A stretch of 64,000 bases of DNA from the NCBI GenBank assembly GCA_043553855.1, contig CP121336.1, positions 2,790,001 to 2,854,000 on the forward strand, given 5' to 3'. Below, one piece after another: positions 22,510 through 31,784 of this stretch (position 1 is its first letter; each line of letters starts with the position of its first letter). A model generated the notes under the pieces. It saw only the letters and a list, made by a program, of their open reading frames with translations, was not told the origin of the DNA and made no database searches. This stretch comes from JAUIAS01 sp030425395. Its GTDB lineage: Bacteria > Pseudomonadota > Alphaproteobacteria > Rhodobacterales > Rhodobacteraceae. The translations under genes and the position numbers were made by a program.

Positions 22510-23781
22510 ATGGCAAAACCCAAGGTCGGCTATACCCGCCGCTCCATTCTCAAGACCGGAGGCGCAGCACTCGCCGCATCCACGCTTCCCGCCCCCATGC
22601 TTTGGGCGCAGGACAACAAGAACATCGTGCTACGCCAGTTTGGCACCGGTGTGTCGAACCTGAACGATGTCGCCAACAAGGTGAAAGAAGACCTCGGCTT
22701 TACGCTGGAAATGACCGCGCTCGATTCCGATAGCGTGACCCAGCGTGCAGCGACCCAGCCCGACAGCTTTGACATCGCGGACATCGAATACTGGATCTGC
22801 AAAAAGGTCTGGCCGACCGGCAATCTGCAGGCAATGGACACATCGAAAATCGCCAACTACGACAAGATCGTGGGCATTTTCCGCGATGGCAAACTCATGC
22901 CGGACTCGACGATTGCGCAGGGCACTGCGCCTCATTCGGTTGGCTTTGTCGATGGTCCCGGTGGCACAAGCTTTGCCGATAGTGAAACCGGCTGGATGAC
23001 TCTCATCCCGACGATCTACAACGCCGACACATTGGGGATCCGTCCCGATCTGATCGGCCGCCCGATTGAATCTTGGACCGAACTGTTGAACCCCGAATTC
23101 AAGGGCAAGGCATCCATCCTCGACATTTCCTCGATCGGCATCATGGACATGGCCATGGTCTGCGAAGCCATGGGCGAAATCCAGTATGGCGACAAAGGCA
23201 ACATGACCCGTGAAGAGATCGACAAGACCATGGCGATCTTTACCGAAGCCAAGCGCGCTGGCCAGTTCCGCGCCTTCTGGAAATCCTTCGATGAGAGCGT
23301 GAACCTGATGGCCTCGGGTGAGGTTGTGATCCAGTCCATGTGGTCCCCGGCGATCACCGCTGTCAAATCGCGCGGCATTCCTTGCGTCTACCAGCCGCTG
23401 AAGGAAGGCTATCGCAGCTGGGGTGGCGGCATCGGCCTGTCGTCTTCGCTGTCGGGGATGGAGCTCGATGCGGCCTATGAATACATCAACTGGTATCTCT
23501 CCGGCTGGGTCGGCGGCTACCTGATGCGGCAGGGCTATTATTCGGCTGTTCCCGAAACCTCCAAGAACTTCATGTCCGAGAACGAATGGGGATACTGGTT
23601 CGAGGGCAAAGAAGCCACCGACATCATCACATCCCCCTCCGGGGACACGCTGGCACAGGCGGGCGAGATCCGCGACGGCGGCTCGTTCTACGATCGTATG
23701 GGCGCTGTGGCCTGCTGGAACGCTGTCATGGACGAAAACCAGTACATGGTCCGCAAGTGGAACGAATTCATCGCGGCATGA
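22510..23781 (+). CDS. ABC transporter substrate-binding protein (Tat-exported, polyamine-type)
   Basis: This 423-residue periplasmic receptor has a twin-arginine style leader (TRRSILKTGGAALAASTLPA), suggesting export as a folded protein. The rest fits the bacterial extracellular binding-protein fold of the PotD/PotF type: ILDISSIGIMDMAMVCEAMG, GEVVIQSMWSPAITAVKSRG and SAVPETSKNF. The ATG at 22510 follows AGAGGAT. Genes before and after are the cognate ATPase and permeases. Judging by the racemase at the end of the operon, the ligand could be an amino acid derivative or hydantoin rather than a polyamine, but this is inference. Confidence 0.9.
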   Translation: MAKPKVGYTRRSILKTGGAALAASTLPAPMLWAQDNKNIVLRQFGTGVSNLNDVANKVKEDLGFTLEMTALDSDSVTQRAATQPDSFDIADIEYWICKKVWPTGNLQAMDTSKIANYDKIVGIFRDGKLMPDSTIAQGTAPHSVGFVDGPGGTSFADSETGWMTLIPTIYNADTLGIRPDLIGRPIESWTELLNPEFKGKASILDISSIGIMDMAMVCEAMGEIQYGDKGNMTREEIDKTMAIFTEAKRAGQFRAFWKSFDESVNLMASGEVVIQSMWSPAITAVKSRGIPCVYQPLKEGYRSWGGGIGLSSSLSGMELDAAYEYINWYLSGWVGGYLMRQGYYSAVPETSKNFMSENEWGYWFEGKEATDIITSPSGDTLAQAGEIRDGGSFYDRMGAVACWNAVMDENQYMVRKWNEFIAA

Positions 23782-23824
23782 CGCGGTGACATGTTCGGCT
23801 TCGCATCCCGCGAGGCAAACAGGC

Positions 23825-23845
23825 TGAGGGGCGTTCCGCCCCTCA
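23825..23845 (+). promoter_or_regulatory. Intercistronic hairpin after the binding-protein gene
   Basis: TGAGGGGCG-TTC-CGCCCCTCA is a perfect 9-bp stem with a 3-nt loop, 44 nt after the receptor stop and before the permease genes. There is no T-tract. Such hairpins usually protect the upstream receptor mRNA and lower permease expression. Confidence 0.65.
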
Positions 23846-23916
23846 GACCCCCCTGAGAAGGGACGTGGCAAGATGAAAATTGGATCGGAAAAATCCATCC
23901 GGCAGGAACGAGACGT

Positions 23917-24774
23917 ATGCAGCTGAAGAACCGCCATATATTGGGATGGCTCGAAGCGGCGCCATTGGCCATGGTCCTGCTGGGGTTTTTGATCGCGCCC
24001 ATTGTCATGATCGTGATCGTGAGCTTCTGGGGCGCGACAGAGTTTTCGATTTACCCTGCGTTTGAGTTCGACAATTACGAGTTTCTTTTTGGCTCGCCCG
24101 TCACCTACCGGGTGTTCGGTGCAACTTTCAAATACGCGTTTATCACTTGGGCGCTCACCCTCGCCATCGGGTTCACCGTCGCCTATTTTCTTGCTTTCCA
24201 CGTGCGCAGTCTGACCATGCAGATCGCGCTTTTTCTGGTTTGCACTATCCCGTTCTGGACCTCGAACATCATCCGCATGATTTCGTGGATTCCGTTTCTG
24301 GGTCGCAACGGCATTGCCAATCAGACGCTGATTTCTTGGGGTGTAATCGACGAGCCGTTGGAGTGGCTGCTGTATTCCGATTTTGCGGTGATCCTTGCCT
24401 TTGTGCATCTGTATACGTTGTTCATGGTGGTGCCGATCTTCAATACGATGATGCGGATCGACAAATCGCTGCTTGAGGCGGCGCGCGACAATGGTGCCTC
24501 GGGCTTCCAGACGTTGGTGCATGTGATCATTCCACTGACCAAACCCGGCATTATGATCGGGACCATCTTTGTGGTGACGCTGGTCATGGGGGATTTCATC
24601 ACCGTGCGCTTCATGTCCGGGTCTCAGCGCGCAAACGTGGGCCGATTGATTTCGAACGACATCGGACTGCTGCAATACCCCTCGGCAGCCGCAACCGCGG
24701 TGGTGCTGCTGTGCACCGTTCTGATCGTGATCGCGATCCTGTTGCGTTTTGTTAACATCCGCAAGGAGCTGTAA
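23917..24774 (+). CDS. ABC transporter permease (PotB-like)
   Basis: This 285-residue inner-membrane subunit has about six transmembrane helices, beginning PLAMVLLGFLIAPIVMIVIV. The EAA loop that contacts the ATPase reads LLEAARDNGASGFQTLVHVI followed by IPLTKPGI. It pairs with the next gene to form the heterodimeric channel. The gap of 135 nt after the receptor gene contains a strong hairpin. The ATG at 23917 is preceded by GGAACGAGACGT, a modest ribosome site. Confidence 0.92.
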   Translation: MQLKNRHILGWLEAAPLAMVLLGFLIAPIVMIVIVSFWGATEFSIYPAFEFDNYEFLFGSPVTYRVFGATFKYAFITWALTLAIGFTVAYFLAFHVRSLTMQIALFLVCTIPFWTSNIIRMISWIPFLGRNGIANQTLISWGVIDEPLEWLLYSDFAVILAFVHLYTLFMVVPIFNTMMRIDKSLLEAARDNGASGFQTLVHVIIPLTKPGIMIGTIFVVTLVMGDFITVRFMSGSQRANVGRLISNDIGLLQYPSAAATAVVLLCTVLIVIAILLRFVNIRKEL

Positions 24775-24775
24775 G

Positions 24776-25612
24776 ATGGAACGCAGATCTGGAAGCTTTT
24801 ATGTCCTTGCCCTGTTCTTCGGGCTGTTCGTCCTGTTTCTCTATGGTCCAATTCTCACCATCGGCCTGCTGAGTTTCCAAGGGCCGCAAGGCGGTTTGAC
24901 CTTTCCGATGAACGGTGTGTCCCTGCACTGGTTCCGCGATCTCTTTGAGGAACAGGCCGTAGGCGATATCTGGGGCGCGTTCCGCCGTAGTTTTGCTTTG
25001 GGGCTGATGGTCATGGTGACAACGGTTGTTGTCTCGGTGATGGCCGGTCTGGCCTTCCGCAAGCGGTTCTGGGGATCGGGGCTGGTTTTTTATGCCGCGA
25101 TCACATCTCTGGTGATCCCGTCGATCCTGATCTCGCTGGGCGTTGGCCTGATCTTCAACCAATTGGGGTTCAGGGTTCATTGGGCCACCAGCGGATTTGG
25201 CGCGCAGTTGACGTGGACATTGCCCTTTGGCCTGCTGATCATGTTCGCGGTTTTCAACCGGTTCGACAAAAGCTTTGAAGAGGCGGCGCGTGATCAGGGC
25301 GCAACGGCTTGGCAGACATTGCGCTATGTCGTGCTGCCGATCATCGCGCCGTCGCTGATCGGTGTGGCCTTGTTCGGCTTCACACTTAGTTATGACGAAT
25401 TTGCCAGAACCCTGCTGACGTCGGGCAGTTACAACACGTTGCCTTTGGAGGTCTTTGGCATGACCACCAATGTGACCACCCCCGTGATTTATGCGCTCGG
25501 AACGCTCACAACTGTCTTTTCCTTTGTCATAATCGGAGCCTTTCTTCTGGGTGCCTGGGCCATGGGCAAGCGCCGTGCGCGGCTCGGTTCGGACGCGGGG
25601 CAGGGTTTATGA
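24776..25612 (+). CDS. ABC transporter permease (PotC-like)
   Basis: This is the second channel subunit, 278 residues with about six membrane helices (LALFFGLFVLFLYGPILTIG at the N-terminus). Its EAA loop is FEEAARDQGATAWQTLRYVV followed by LPIIAPSL. I start at ATG 24776, one nucleotide after the previous stop (TAAGATG) and downstream of GCAAGGAGC, and not at the upstream in-frame ATG 24749 inside the preceding gene. Its last four bases overlap the racemase start (ATGA), so the two are translationally coupled. Confidence 0.92.
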   Translation: MERRSGSFYVLALFFGLFVLFLYGPILTIGLLSFQGPQGGLTFPMNGVSLHWFRDLFEEQAVGDIWGAFRRSFALGLMVMVTTVVVSVMAGLAFRKRFWGSGLVFYAAITSLVIPSILISLGVGLIFNQLGFRVHWATSGFGAQLTWTLPFGLLIMFAVFNRFDKSFEEAARDQGATAWQTLRYVVLPIIAPSLIGVALFGFTLSYDEFARTLLTSGSYNTLPLEVFGMTTNVTTPVIYALGTLTTVFSFVIIGAFLLGAWAMGKRRARLGSDAGQGL

Positions 25613-26256
25613 AGATTGCCTACATCAATCCCAACTCGACCGAGGGAATGACCGCAGGGATCATTGCAACCGCGCGCAAGGCCGCGACCGGGGCCGAAAT
25701 CATCGGCCTGACCAACGCCTCTGCCCCCGCCGCAATTCAAGGCAAAGCAGACGGAGACGCCGCCATCCCTGGCCTGCTGGACCTTCTGCCCGCAGCACGG
25801 GAGCAGGGCGCACACGTCATTGTTATCGCCTGTTTTGACGATACCGGGCTTGCCGAAGCGCGCGCGCGCGCAGGATGTCCGGTGCTGGGGATCGGGCAGT
25901 CAAGCTTTGTCATGGCACAGTTGCTGGGATGGCGGTTCTCGGTGATCACCTCTCTGGCTGTCTCCATTCCGGTCATCGAAGAGAACGTCCGTCAGCAGGG
26001 GTTTTCCGGACTTTGTGCATCGGTGCGTGCAAGCGGGCTCCGTGTCTTGACCATTGATGAAGGGGGGGCAGATGTTTTGGAGCGCCTGTCTGACGAAATT
26101 GACGCCGCCGTCCACGATGATGCCGCAGCCTGCGCAATTCTGGGGTGCGCGGGCATGGCGCAGTTCGAACCAGAGCTGGCGGGGCGTGCGCGTATCCCCC
26201 TTATCGAAGGCGTCGCCGCTTCTGCGCGGCTTGCAATGGTCGTGGCAGGCCGCTAG
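25609..26256 (+). CDS. Asp/Glu/hydantoin racemase family protein
   Basis: This 215-residue cytosolic enzyme belongs to the cofactor-independent two-cysteine racemase superfamily, with the hydantoin racemase/AroM-like layout. The start MKIAYINPNSTEGMT carries the NPN-T substrate loop. The two catalytic cysteines are C75 in VIACFDDTG and C180 in ILGCAGMA. It overlaps the permease gene by 4 nt, so it belongs to the importer operon. It probably racemises the imported amino acid or hydantoin so that stereospecific enzymes elsewhere can use it. No hydantoinase or carbamoylase gene is present nearby. Confidence 0.88.
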   Translation: MKIAYINPNSTEGMTAGIIATARKAATGAEIIGLTNASAPAAIQGKADGDAAIPGLLDLLPAAREQGAHVIVIACFDDTGLAEARARAGCPVLGIGQSSFVMAQLLGWRFSVITSLAVSIPVIEENVRQQGFSGLCASVRASGLRVLTIDEGGADVLERLSDEIDAAVHDDAAACAILGCAGMAQFEPELAGRARIPLIEGVAASARLAMVVAGR

Positions 26257-26442
26257 AGGCGCGGCGGCGGCGAACACGGTCCGGGGCGCGCAATCCAGTG
26301 GGCCGCAAGCTTAACTGCGACCTGACTTTAGCTCTCATCCGACGGGTGCAGGCAAAGGTTCGTGGGATCGCATCGCTGTTGGCGCAGGCGATGCGCGTTC
26401 AGTCCATGCCACATACAGGCGCGGGCTGCGCTTTGAGAGCGT

Positions 26443-27579
26443 TCAGCGCTTCGGGTGTCGGTTCTTGTGTCGGCAGGTCGATCCGGTCCAGTGGTTGAAA
26501 TTTTCCAGCGCCGCGGCTGATCCCGGCCCCCATGCGCCATCGACCGTCATCCGGTAGCACCCAACCCGCTTCAGTTCGGTCTGAAGCGCGGTGGCAAGGT
26601 CCGCCGTGGGCGATGGTGAGGGGGCGGGAGAGCCGTAAATATAAGCGTCCACAGCGGCGATGGACGCCGGTCCGAACTGTCCATCCAGCGCCCCGTCGTA
26701 AATGCCTTGTTGCGACAGGAACCTCTGGATCGCAATGCGCGCGTCGCGTGAGATCTGATCGAGGCTGATCCGGCCCTCATAGGGCTGCGCCTTGTAATAG
26801 GCAAAGAACGCCGGTGCCACGAGGCTGTGCAATCCGACCTGATCGGCAAGCTGCATCGCATCGACAAATCCTTGCGTCATTCCGGTTTCGCCAGCTTGTT
26901 GGTAAAGGGTGACGGCGCGCGCGAAATCCTGAGGCACGCCAAGACCGGCTTCGTGAATATAGGCAAGGCTCATCAGGGACGGCGCGTGGTTCATGCGCGC
27001 GGCTTGTTCCAACATCTTGATCGCGGGTGCCGCCGTCTCGGCCTGACGGGGGCCATCCATCTGGGCGGCCCGCACCAAAATGGCGTCGGCTTGCTGATAC
27101 AGGTCTTGCGGTGTTTGCGCGGCGGTGGGTTTGACTGCAGCTTGCGGCGCCGGAGCGGGAGTAGGAACAGGTGCGGCCTGTGCGATCTTATCGCGCGCGA
27201 TGGCTGCGAAAACCCCGTTTGGGAACTGTTTCAGATAGGCATTGAACAAGTCCGGGTTGCTGCTGTCTGCGATGGATGTCCAGAACGCCAGATCAAGCGC
27301 GGCATCGTTGGCCAAGGGCGCTGCGGGCTGGGCCGGGGCGGGGTCGCTGGCAACCGGTGGGCGTTTGGGCGTCATGGCGGCGATCCGGTCGCGGGCCGCA
27401 TCTGCGTGGGGGCCGTTCGGAAATCGAGCCAGATATCCCTGAAACGGGGCCGCGTGGGTCTGATCCCGGATCATGGTCCAATAGGCATGTTCAAGCGCGC
27501 CGGTGTCGTCTTGGGCCAGTGCAGGGCGACCCGATGCGGCAAGAGCGACGCAAAGCAGAATGAGGCTGAGTTTGGTCAT
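26443..27579 (-). CDS. Secreted repeat protein with peptidoglycan-binding-like C-terminus
   Basis: This 378-residue protein has a signal peptide (LSLILLCVALAASGRPALAQ). Two repeats with the pattern W-x-I-x7-F-x-x-YL-x-x-FPNG occupy about residues 28-70 and 92-133 (GYLARFPNG, AYLKQFPNG). They are of the kind attached to bacterial caspase-family proteins. A Sel1/TPR-like segment follows (MSLAYIHEAGLGVPQDFARA). The end, LQTELKRVGCYRMTVDGAWG followed by PGSAAALENF, resembles a peptidoglycan-binding domain. There is no caspase domain. I use ATG 27579 rather than 27615 because it leaves a clean signal sequence. It lies 57 nt after another secreted protein and is probably in one operon. Function unknown. 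Confidence 0.8.
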   Translation of the reverse strand: MTKLSLILLCVALAASGRPALAQDDTGALEHAYWTMIRDQTHAAPFQGYLARFPNGPHADAARDRIAAMTPKRPPVASDPAPAQPAAPLANDAALDLAFWTSIADSSNPDLFNAYLKQFPNGVFAAIARDKIAQAAPVPTPAPAPQAAVKPTAAQTPQDLYQQADAILVRAAQMDGPRQAETAAPAIKMLEQAARMNHAPSLMSLAYIHEAGLGVPQDFARAVTLYQQAGETGMTQGFVDAMQLADQVGLHSLVAPAFFAYYKAQPYEGRISLDQISRDARIAIQRFLSQQGIYDGALDGQFGPASIAAVDAYIYGSPAPSPSPTADLATALQTELKRVGCYRMTVDGAWGPGSAAALENFNHWTGSTCRHKNRHPKR

Positions 27580-27636
27580 CGGGTACGCTCCGTGGGCGAA
27601 GGCGGCTTTGGGCAATTCCAGCCGTGCAGGGGTGTG

Positions 27637-29295
27637 TTACTGTTGATTGCTGGCGTCGCACTGGCGTTTCGCCGGTTCACAGATTTGATCCTGAGCTTCG
27701 CGCCAGTGGTTGTCCGCAAGGCATTCGTGATAATCAAAACAGGCCTGCGTGATCCATCCGTCACCGGCCGTTGCGCATATCCGACTGAGGGTCGGTTCAT
27801 CGCTGTAGACCGAGGTTGCCCCGTTCGCAAACGCGGCCGCGCTGGTCTTGCGTGCGTCTCTCAGTTCGTTGCACGGATGCCTTGTCCGATTGCCCCAAGC
27901 GGGGGTATCGTCGCGCGCTTGCGCCCCCGTATCGGCGTCGGCGACAGGATCGACCGCATCATCGTCCCCGACGTCCGCCATCCTTGCAAATGTTCCCAAG
28001 ACCTGACCACCGGATGACAGGGTGCCCACGATCCCCTTGATGTCACCAAAGGTGATGATCTTGTGCACGCGTGATTGTCCGGGGCCAAGATCGGCCGCCC
28101 GGCCGCTGCCCGCAGCAATCCCGCCAGAGGCAAAGCGCCCCGCCGCCGACACATCCAGCGCCAAGGCTGTCACGGTCCCGCCAGAGACGTTTGTGAGCGT
28201 GACAGAATAGACCGTTTCATCGCCATTCCGCGCGGTTGTCACGGACCATGCCACCGCGCCGGACTGCCCGTCCGCAGGGGTTGCGGGCGGCAGATCATCG
28301 GCGACCCGGTCATTGGCATCTGGATTGCCTGCCCCCGGATCATCTGCGTGTTTGGGGGCTTCGCCGCAAAGCCGTTCGACATCCGCATCGGACGGGCGGG
28401 GCAGGGCGTGGCCCTTTTCGTCGACCACACGGTCCAGCCAGACATCGCAGAGAAAGGCCTCGAACGCGGCGCGGTCCTTTTGTTGCTGTTGTTCCCATTC
28501 CTTGGCCTTGCGGGCCTTTTCCTCAAGCCAAAGGCGCTTTTGCTCTTGCCGGTCCTGTTCCAGCAACCGCGCTGCCTGTGCGATGACAGCGGCCTCTTGC
28601 ATTTCCAGCGCCATCAATTGCGGTTGCGTGCATGTGCCGGGGGGCAGGCCGTAACGGTCGCAGAGAATCTGGAAATTGCGTTTCTCCTTGATCATATCCC
28701 ATATGATCTGAATTTTTTCGTCATCGCTGTTGGCCTTGCCGGTTTGCCGGTCAATCCACGCGAACAAGACCGTTGCCGACCCCTGCGAGATCATCGCCTT
28801 GACGAAATCGTCTGGCGGCTGGGCAAGCTCACTGGCCTGAAATTCGCTGAAATAGGTGCGATAGATCTTATTGAATTCGCCGGGGCCATAGGTGATCCAT
28901 GCCGCGTCGCCCAACTGCTGGCCCAACTGTCCCATGGCGTAAAGCTGACCGACGACAGGGATGCTACCGATCGCCTGATCGCGGGTGTAATCCAGCGAAA
29001 GGCCAACCGCGCGTTCATAATCGCCATTCCAGAGGGCGATGCCGATTTCGGTCTGGGCCTGCGCGTCCAGATAGCGCCCCACGATTTCTGGCGATGTGCC
29101 AAACAGGCCGGTCAAAAAGTTGTTCGACATTCCCAGATAGTCGGTCTCTGGCTCTGGTGTTGTCTGTCCCAAAAGGGAGTGTTGCTGCTGTGCCCCTGCG
29201 CTGAAGGGCACCGCCAGAGCCAGAACCAGAGCCAGCAGGCGGATCGCGAAACCAGCCCGTTTGATCTGATCGGCAGTGAAAGTAATTGCGTTCAA
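27637..29295 (-). CDS. Secreted protein of unknown function with coiled coil
   Basis: This 552-residue exported protein starts with a hydrophobic leader (RLLALVLALAVPFSAGAQQ). The N-terminal third is helical (GDYERAVGLSLDYTRDQAIG; TYFSEFQASELAQPPDDFVK). A charged coiled-coil stretch lies at about residues 235-290 (LEQDRQEQKRLWLEEKARKA). An acidic linker and a beta-rich domain of the immunoglobulin/DUF11-like kind (VYSVTLTNVSGGTVTALAL) follow. The C-terminus has four cysteines spaced like disulfides. TTG 29295 with GAGGGGG 8 nt upstream is the best start. I do not recognise the family. It is co-directional with the preceding repeat protein and may form an envelope module with it. Confidence 0.75.
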   Translation of the reverse strand: MNAITFTADQIKRAGFAIRLLALVLALAVPFSAGAQQQHSLLGQTTPEPETDYLGMSNNFLTGLFGTSPEIVGRYLDAQAQTEIGIALWNGDYERAVGLSLDYTRDQAIGSIPVVGQLYAMGQLGQQLGDAAWITYGPGEFNKIYRTYFSEFQASELAQPPDDFVKAMISQGSATVLFAWIDRQTGKANSDDEKIQIIWDMIKEKRNFQILCDRYGLPPGTCTQPQLMALEMQEAAVIAQAARLLEQDRQEQKRLWLEEKARKAKEWEQQQQKDRAAFEAFLCDVWLDRVVDEKGHALPRPSDADVERLCGEAPKHADDPGAGNPDANDRVADDLPPATPADGQSGAVAWSVTTARNGDETVYSVTLTNVSGGTVTALALDVSAAGRFASGGIAAGSGRAADLGPGQSRVHKIITFGDIKGIVGTLSSGGQVLGTFARMADVGDDDAVDPVADADTGAQARDDTPAWGNRTRHPCNELRDARKTSAAAFANGATSVYSDEPTLSRICATAGDGWITQACFDYHECLADNHWREAQDQICEPAKRQCDASNQQ

Positions 29296-29606
29296 ACCGC
29301 TGCCCCCTCATTCTGCGTTTGTCACGGCTTGATTGTAACGCTGCGGCGCTTTGCAAACCATGTCGCATATTGTAGTATTGGAATGTGTTTTGTCCGCGCA
29401 AGGACGCGCTGGGCGGCCTGTTCTGGGCAATCGCAGTCAGAGCAGTGTGGCCAGTGCGCGCCTCACCGGGTCGCTCTGATGGTGTTGTGGTGGTATTCGG
29501 TGCAGATGTGCACATCGGTTGCGGGTTTGTGTGCAGTTTTCATAAGGCACCAATGACCCCAAGTTACAGGCGATAGGCAAACAGACGTTACGAACAGGAG
29601 AGCACC
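29296..29606. other. Divergent intergenic region
   Basis: About 310 nt separate the secreted-protein operon (minus) and the pirin/APC operon (plus), so promoters for both must lie here. I see no RNA gene or repeat. The plus-strand frame at 29385-29576 lacks a ribosome site and family similarity. Confidence 0.4.
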
Positions 29607-30515
29607 GTGACTTTCAGACCCGTCGCCGCAACCAGCAAGGCACAACCCGCAATGGAAGGCGCAGGGGTGCATCTGCATCGCGTCTTTGGTTTTGGTGATC
29701 CCACGCTGACCGATCCGTTCCTGATGATGGATGACTTTCGCAATGACGATCAGCGATTGTATTCCAAGGGGTTCCCATGGCACCCCCATCGCGGCATCGA
29801 AACCATCACCTATGTTCTCGAAGGTCAGGTGGAACATGCGGATTCGCTGGGCAATCGGGGCTTGCTGGACGCAGGCAGCGTGCAGTGGATGACCGCAGGA
29901 TCGGGCATCATCCATCAGGAGATGCCCTCGGGCAATCCGCAGGGTCAGATGCACGGCTTTCAGCTTTGGGCCAACCTGCCTTCGGCGCTCAAGATGACGA
30001 CACCGCGGTATCAGGACGTCTCGGGCCGCGAAATTCCGGTCGAAGGCGACGACGACGGCACGTTGGTCAAGGTGATCATTGGAAATTTCTGGGGCAAGAC
30101 CGGCCCCGTGGACGGCATCGCGGCCGAACCGATGTTGCTGGATGTGTCGGTTCCGGCGGGACGGCGCAAGGTTCTGCCGGTGGATACCCGCGCCAATGCG
30201 CTGGCCTATGTGTTTGCCGGTTCGGGCACCTTCCGGGATGCAAGCGATCCGGTCGGGATCAAGGTCGAAAAGGAATACCGCGGAGAAGAACTGAATATCC
30301 GCGACCAGAGCGGCAATCGCACGCTTGTGCGCTTCGGTTCGGGCGACGACATCACCGTTCAGGCCGGCGATGAAGGAATCCGGTTTCTGTTGATGACCGG
30401 TCGGCCCATTCAGGAACCCGTCGCATGGCACGGCCCGATCGTGATGAACACGCAGGCCGAACTCAAAAACGCTTTCCGCGAATTGCAGGCGGGGAGCTTT
30501 ATCAAACATGGCTGA
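29607..30515 (+). CDS. Pirin family protein
   Basis: This 302-residue bicupin of the pirin family may be a quercetinase-like dioxygenase or a metal-sensing regulator. The metal site of the N-terminal cupin is complete: H59 and H61 in PWHPHRGIET, H103 and E105 in GSGIIHQEMP. The start is GTG 29607 with AGGAGAGC upstream. It overlaps the APC permease gene by 8 nt. The family is normally cytoplasmic and its role here is not specified by the neighbours. Confidence 0.93.
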   Translation: MTFRPVAATSKAQPAMEGAGVHLHRVFGFGDPTLTDPFLMMDDFRNDDQRLYSKGFPWHPHRGIETITYVLEGQVEHADSLGNRGLLDAGSVQWMTAGSGIIHQEMPSGNPQGQMHGFQLWANLPSALKMTTPRYQDVSGREIPVEGDDDGTLVKVIIGNFWGKTGPVDGIAAEPMLLDVSVPAGRRKVLPVDTRANALAYVFAGSGTFRDASDPVGIKVEKEYRGEELNIRDQSGNRTLVRFGSGDDITVQAGDEGIRFLLMTGRPIQEPVAWHGPIVMNTQAELKNAFRELQAGSFIKHG

Positions 30516-31752
30516 CACGCCACGCCCCGCGCCGCAGGGCGGCGCGGCCACGTCCCACGGACTACGCCGAACCCTGACCCTCCCGTTGCTGACGCTTTAT
30601 GGGCTTGGGGTCACGGTCGGGGCGGGCATCTATGTTCTGATCGGGGCGACGGCAGGGTCGGCGGGACCATATGCGTGGATCGCCTTTCTGTTCGCGTCGA
30701 TTGTTGCGGGATTTACCGCGTTTTCCTATGCGGAGCTGTCCACACGCTATCCGGTGAGCGCAGGCGAGGCGGCCTATGTCGAGGCCGGATTTCACCGCGA
30801 TGACATCGCCAAGGTGGTGGGGGGGCTGGTTGCCGCCTCCGGTCTTGTGTCGGCGTCGGCGATCACGGTCGGGGCATCCGGTTACCTTGCAGGATTGACC
30901 GGGGCACCGCCACCGATCCTGATCTTGGGGATCGTTCTGGTGCTGACCATGCTGGCGTGGTGGGGCATCGCGCAGTCGGTTCTGGTGGCGGGCGTCGTGA
31001 CGGTGATCGAAATCGCCGGTCTTCTGTTTGTCATCGTCTGGGGGTTTGGCGTTTCGGATACACTCGGGGTCGCCGCGTCCGATTTGCTGCCGCCATTGCA
31101 GGGCGCGCACTGGATTGGCCTGATGGGGGCAACGGCTCTCGCGTTTTTTGCCTTTATCGGGTTCGAGGACATGGTGAACGTCGCCGAAGAGGTCGATAAT
31201 CCGCGCCGGACCATGCCGCTTGCCATCATCATCACGCTGGGGGTCGCGACCGCGCTCTATGTCGCGGTTTCCATTGCGGTGCTGACTTCGGTGCCGCTGG
31301 AGATGCTTGCCGGGTCGTCTGCCCCTCTGAGCCTTGTTTTCGCGGATGCCTCTGCGCAGGTTCAGATGGCCTTTGCCGCGATTGCGGTCGTCGCGACGGT
31401 CAACGGTGTCCTGATCCAGATGATCATGGTGTCGCGGGTCTTGTACGGGATGGCGGATCAGGGTCACTTGCCCAAGGTTTTGGCGCGACTGTCCGAACGC
31501 ACCCAGACCCCGGTCGTCGCCACGGTGCTGGTGGCGGTGGGTATTCTGGGCCTGAGCCTGTTCCTGCCGGTGGCGCGGCTTGCCGAATGGACGTCACAGA
31601 TTGTTCTGTGTGTGTTTGTCTGTGTGAACCTTGCGTTGATCGCCATCAAACGCCGTGGACCAAAGGCGCGTGACATCTTCACGGTTCCGCTGGTTGTTCC
31701 GGTGTTTGGCGCGATCAGCAGTCTGGCGCTCCTGATCGCATCTTTTGTGTAA
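30508..31752 (+). CDS. APC-family amino acid permease
   Basis: This 414-residue membrane protein has about 12 transmembrane segments. The first helix contains the unwound substrate-binding motif GLGVTVGAGIYVLIGATAG typical of APC transporters, and helix 6 has FFAFIGFEDMVNVAEEVDNP. It takes up amino acids or amines by cation symport. It is translationally coupled to the pirin gene. The end faces the RarD-like gene on the other strand with only about 30 nt between. Confidence 0.92.
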   Translation: MADTPRPAPQGGAATSHGLRRTLTLPLLTLYGLGVTVGAGIYVLIGATAGSAGPYAWIAFLFASIVAGFTAFSYAELSTRYPVSAGEAAYVEAGFHRDDIAKVVGGLVAASGLVSASAITVGASGYLAGLTGAPPPILILGIVLVLTMLAWWGIAQSVLVAGVVTVIEIAGLLFVIVWGFGVSDTLGVAASDLLPPLQGAHWIGLMGATALAFFAFIGFEDMVNVAEEVDNPRRTMPLAIIITLGVATALYVAVSIAVLTSVPLEMLAGSSAPLSLVFADASAQVQMAFAAIAVVATVNGVLIQMIMVSRVLYGMADQGHLPKVLARLSERTQTPVVATVLVAVGILGLSLFLPVARLAEWTSQIVLCVFVCVNLALIAIKRRGPKARDIFTVPLVVPVFGAISSLALLIASFV

Positions 31753-31784
31753 TTGCGGGGCTGGTGCGGCCCCCGGCGGAACGA

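Noticed and set aside
22630..24675. Minus-strand 681-codon frame
   Set aside because: It is the antisense shadow of the receptor and permease genes, with His/Arg/Asp-rich composition and no motifs.
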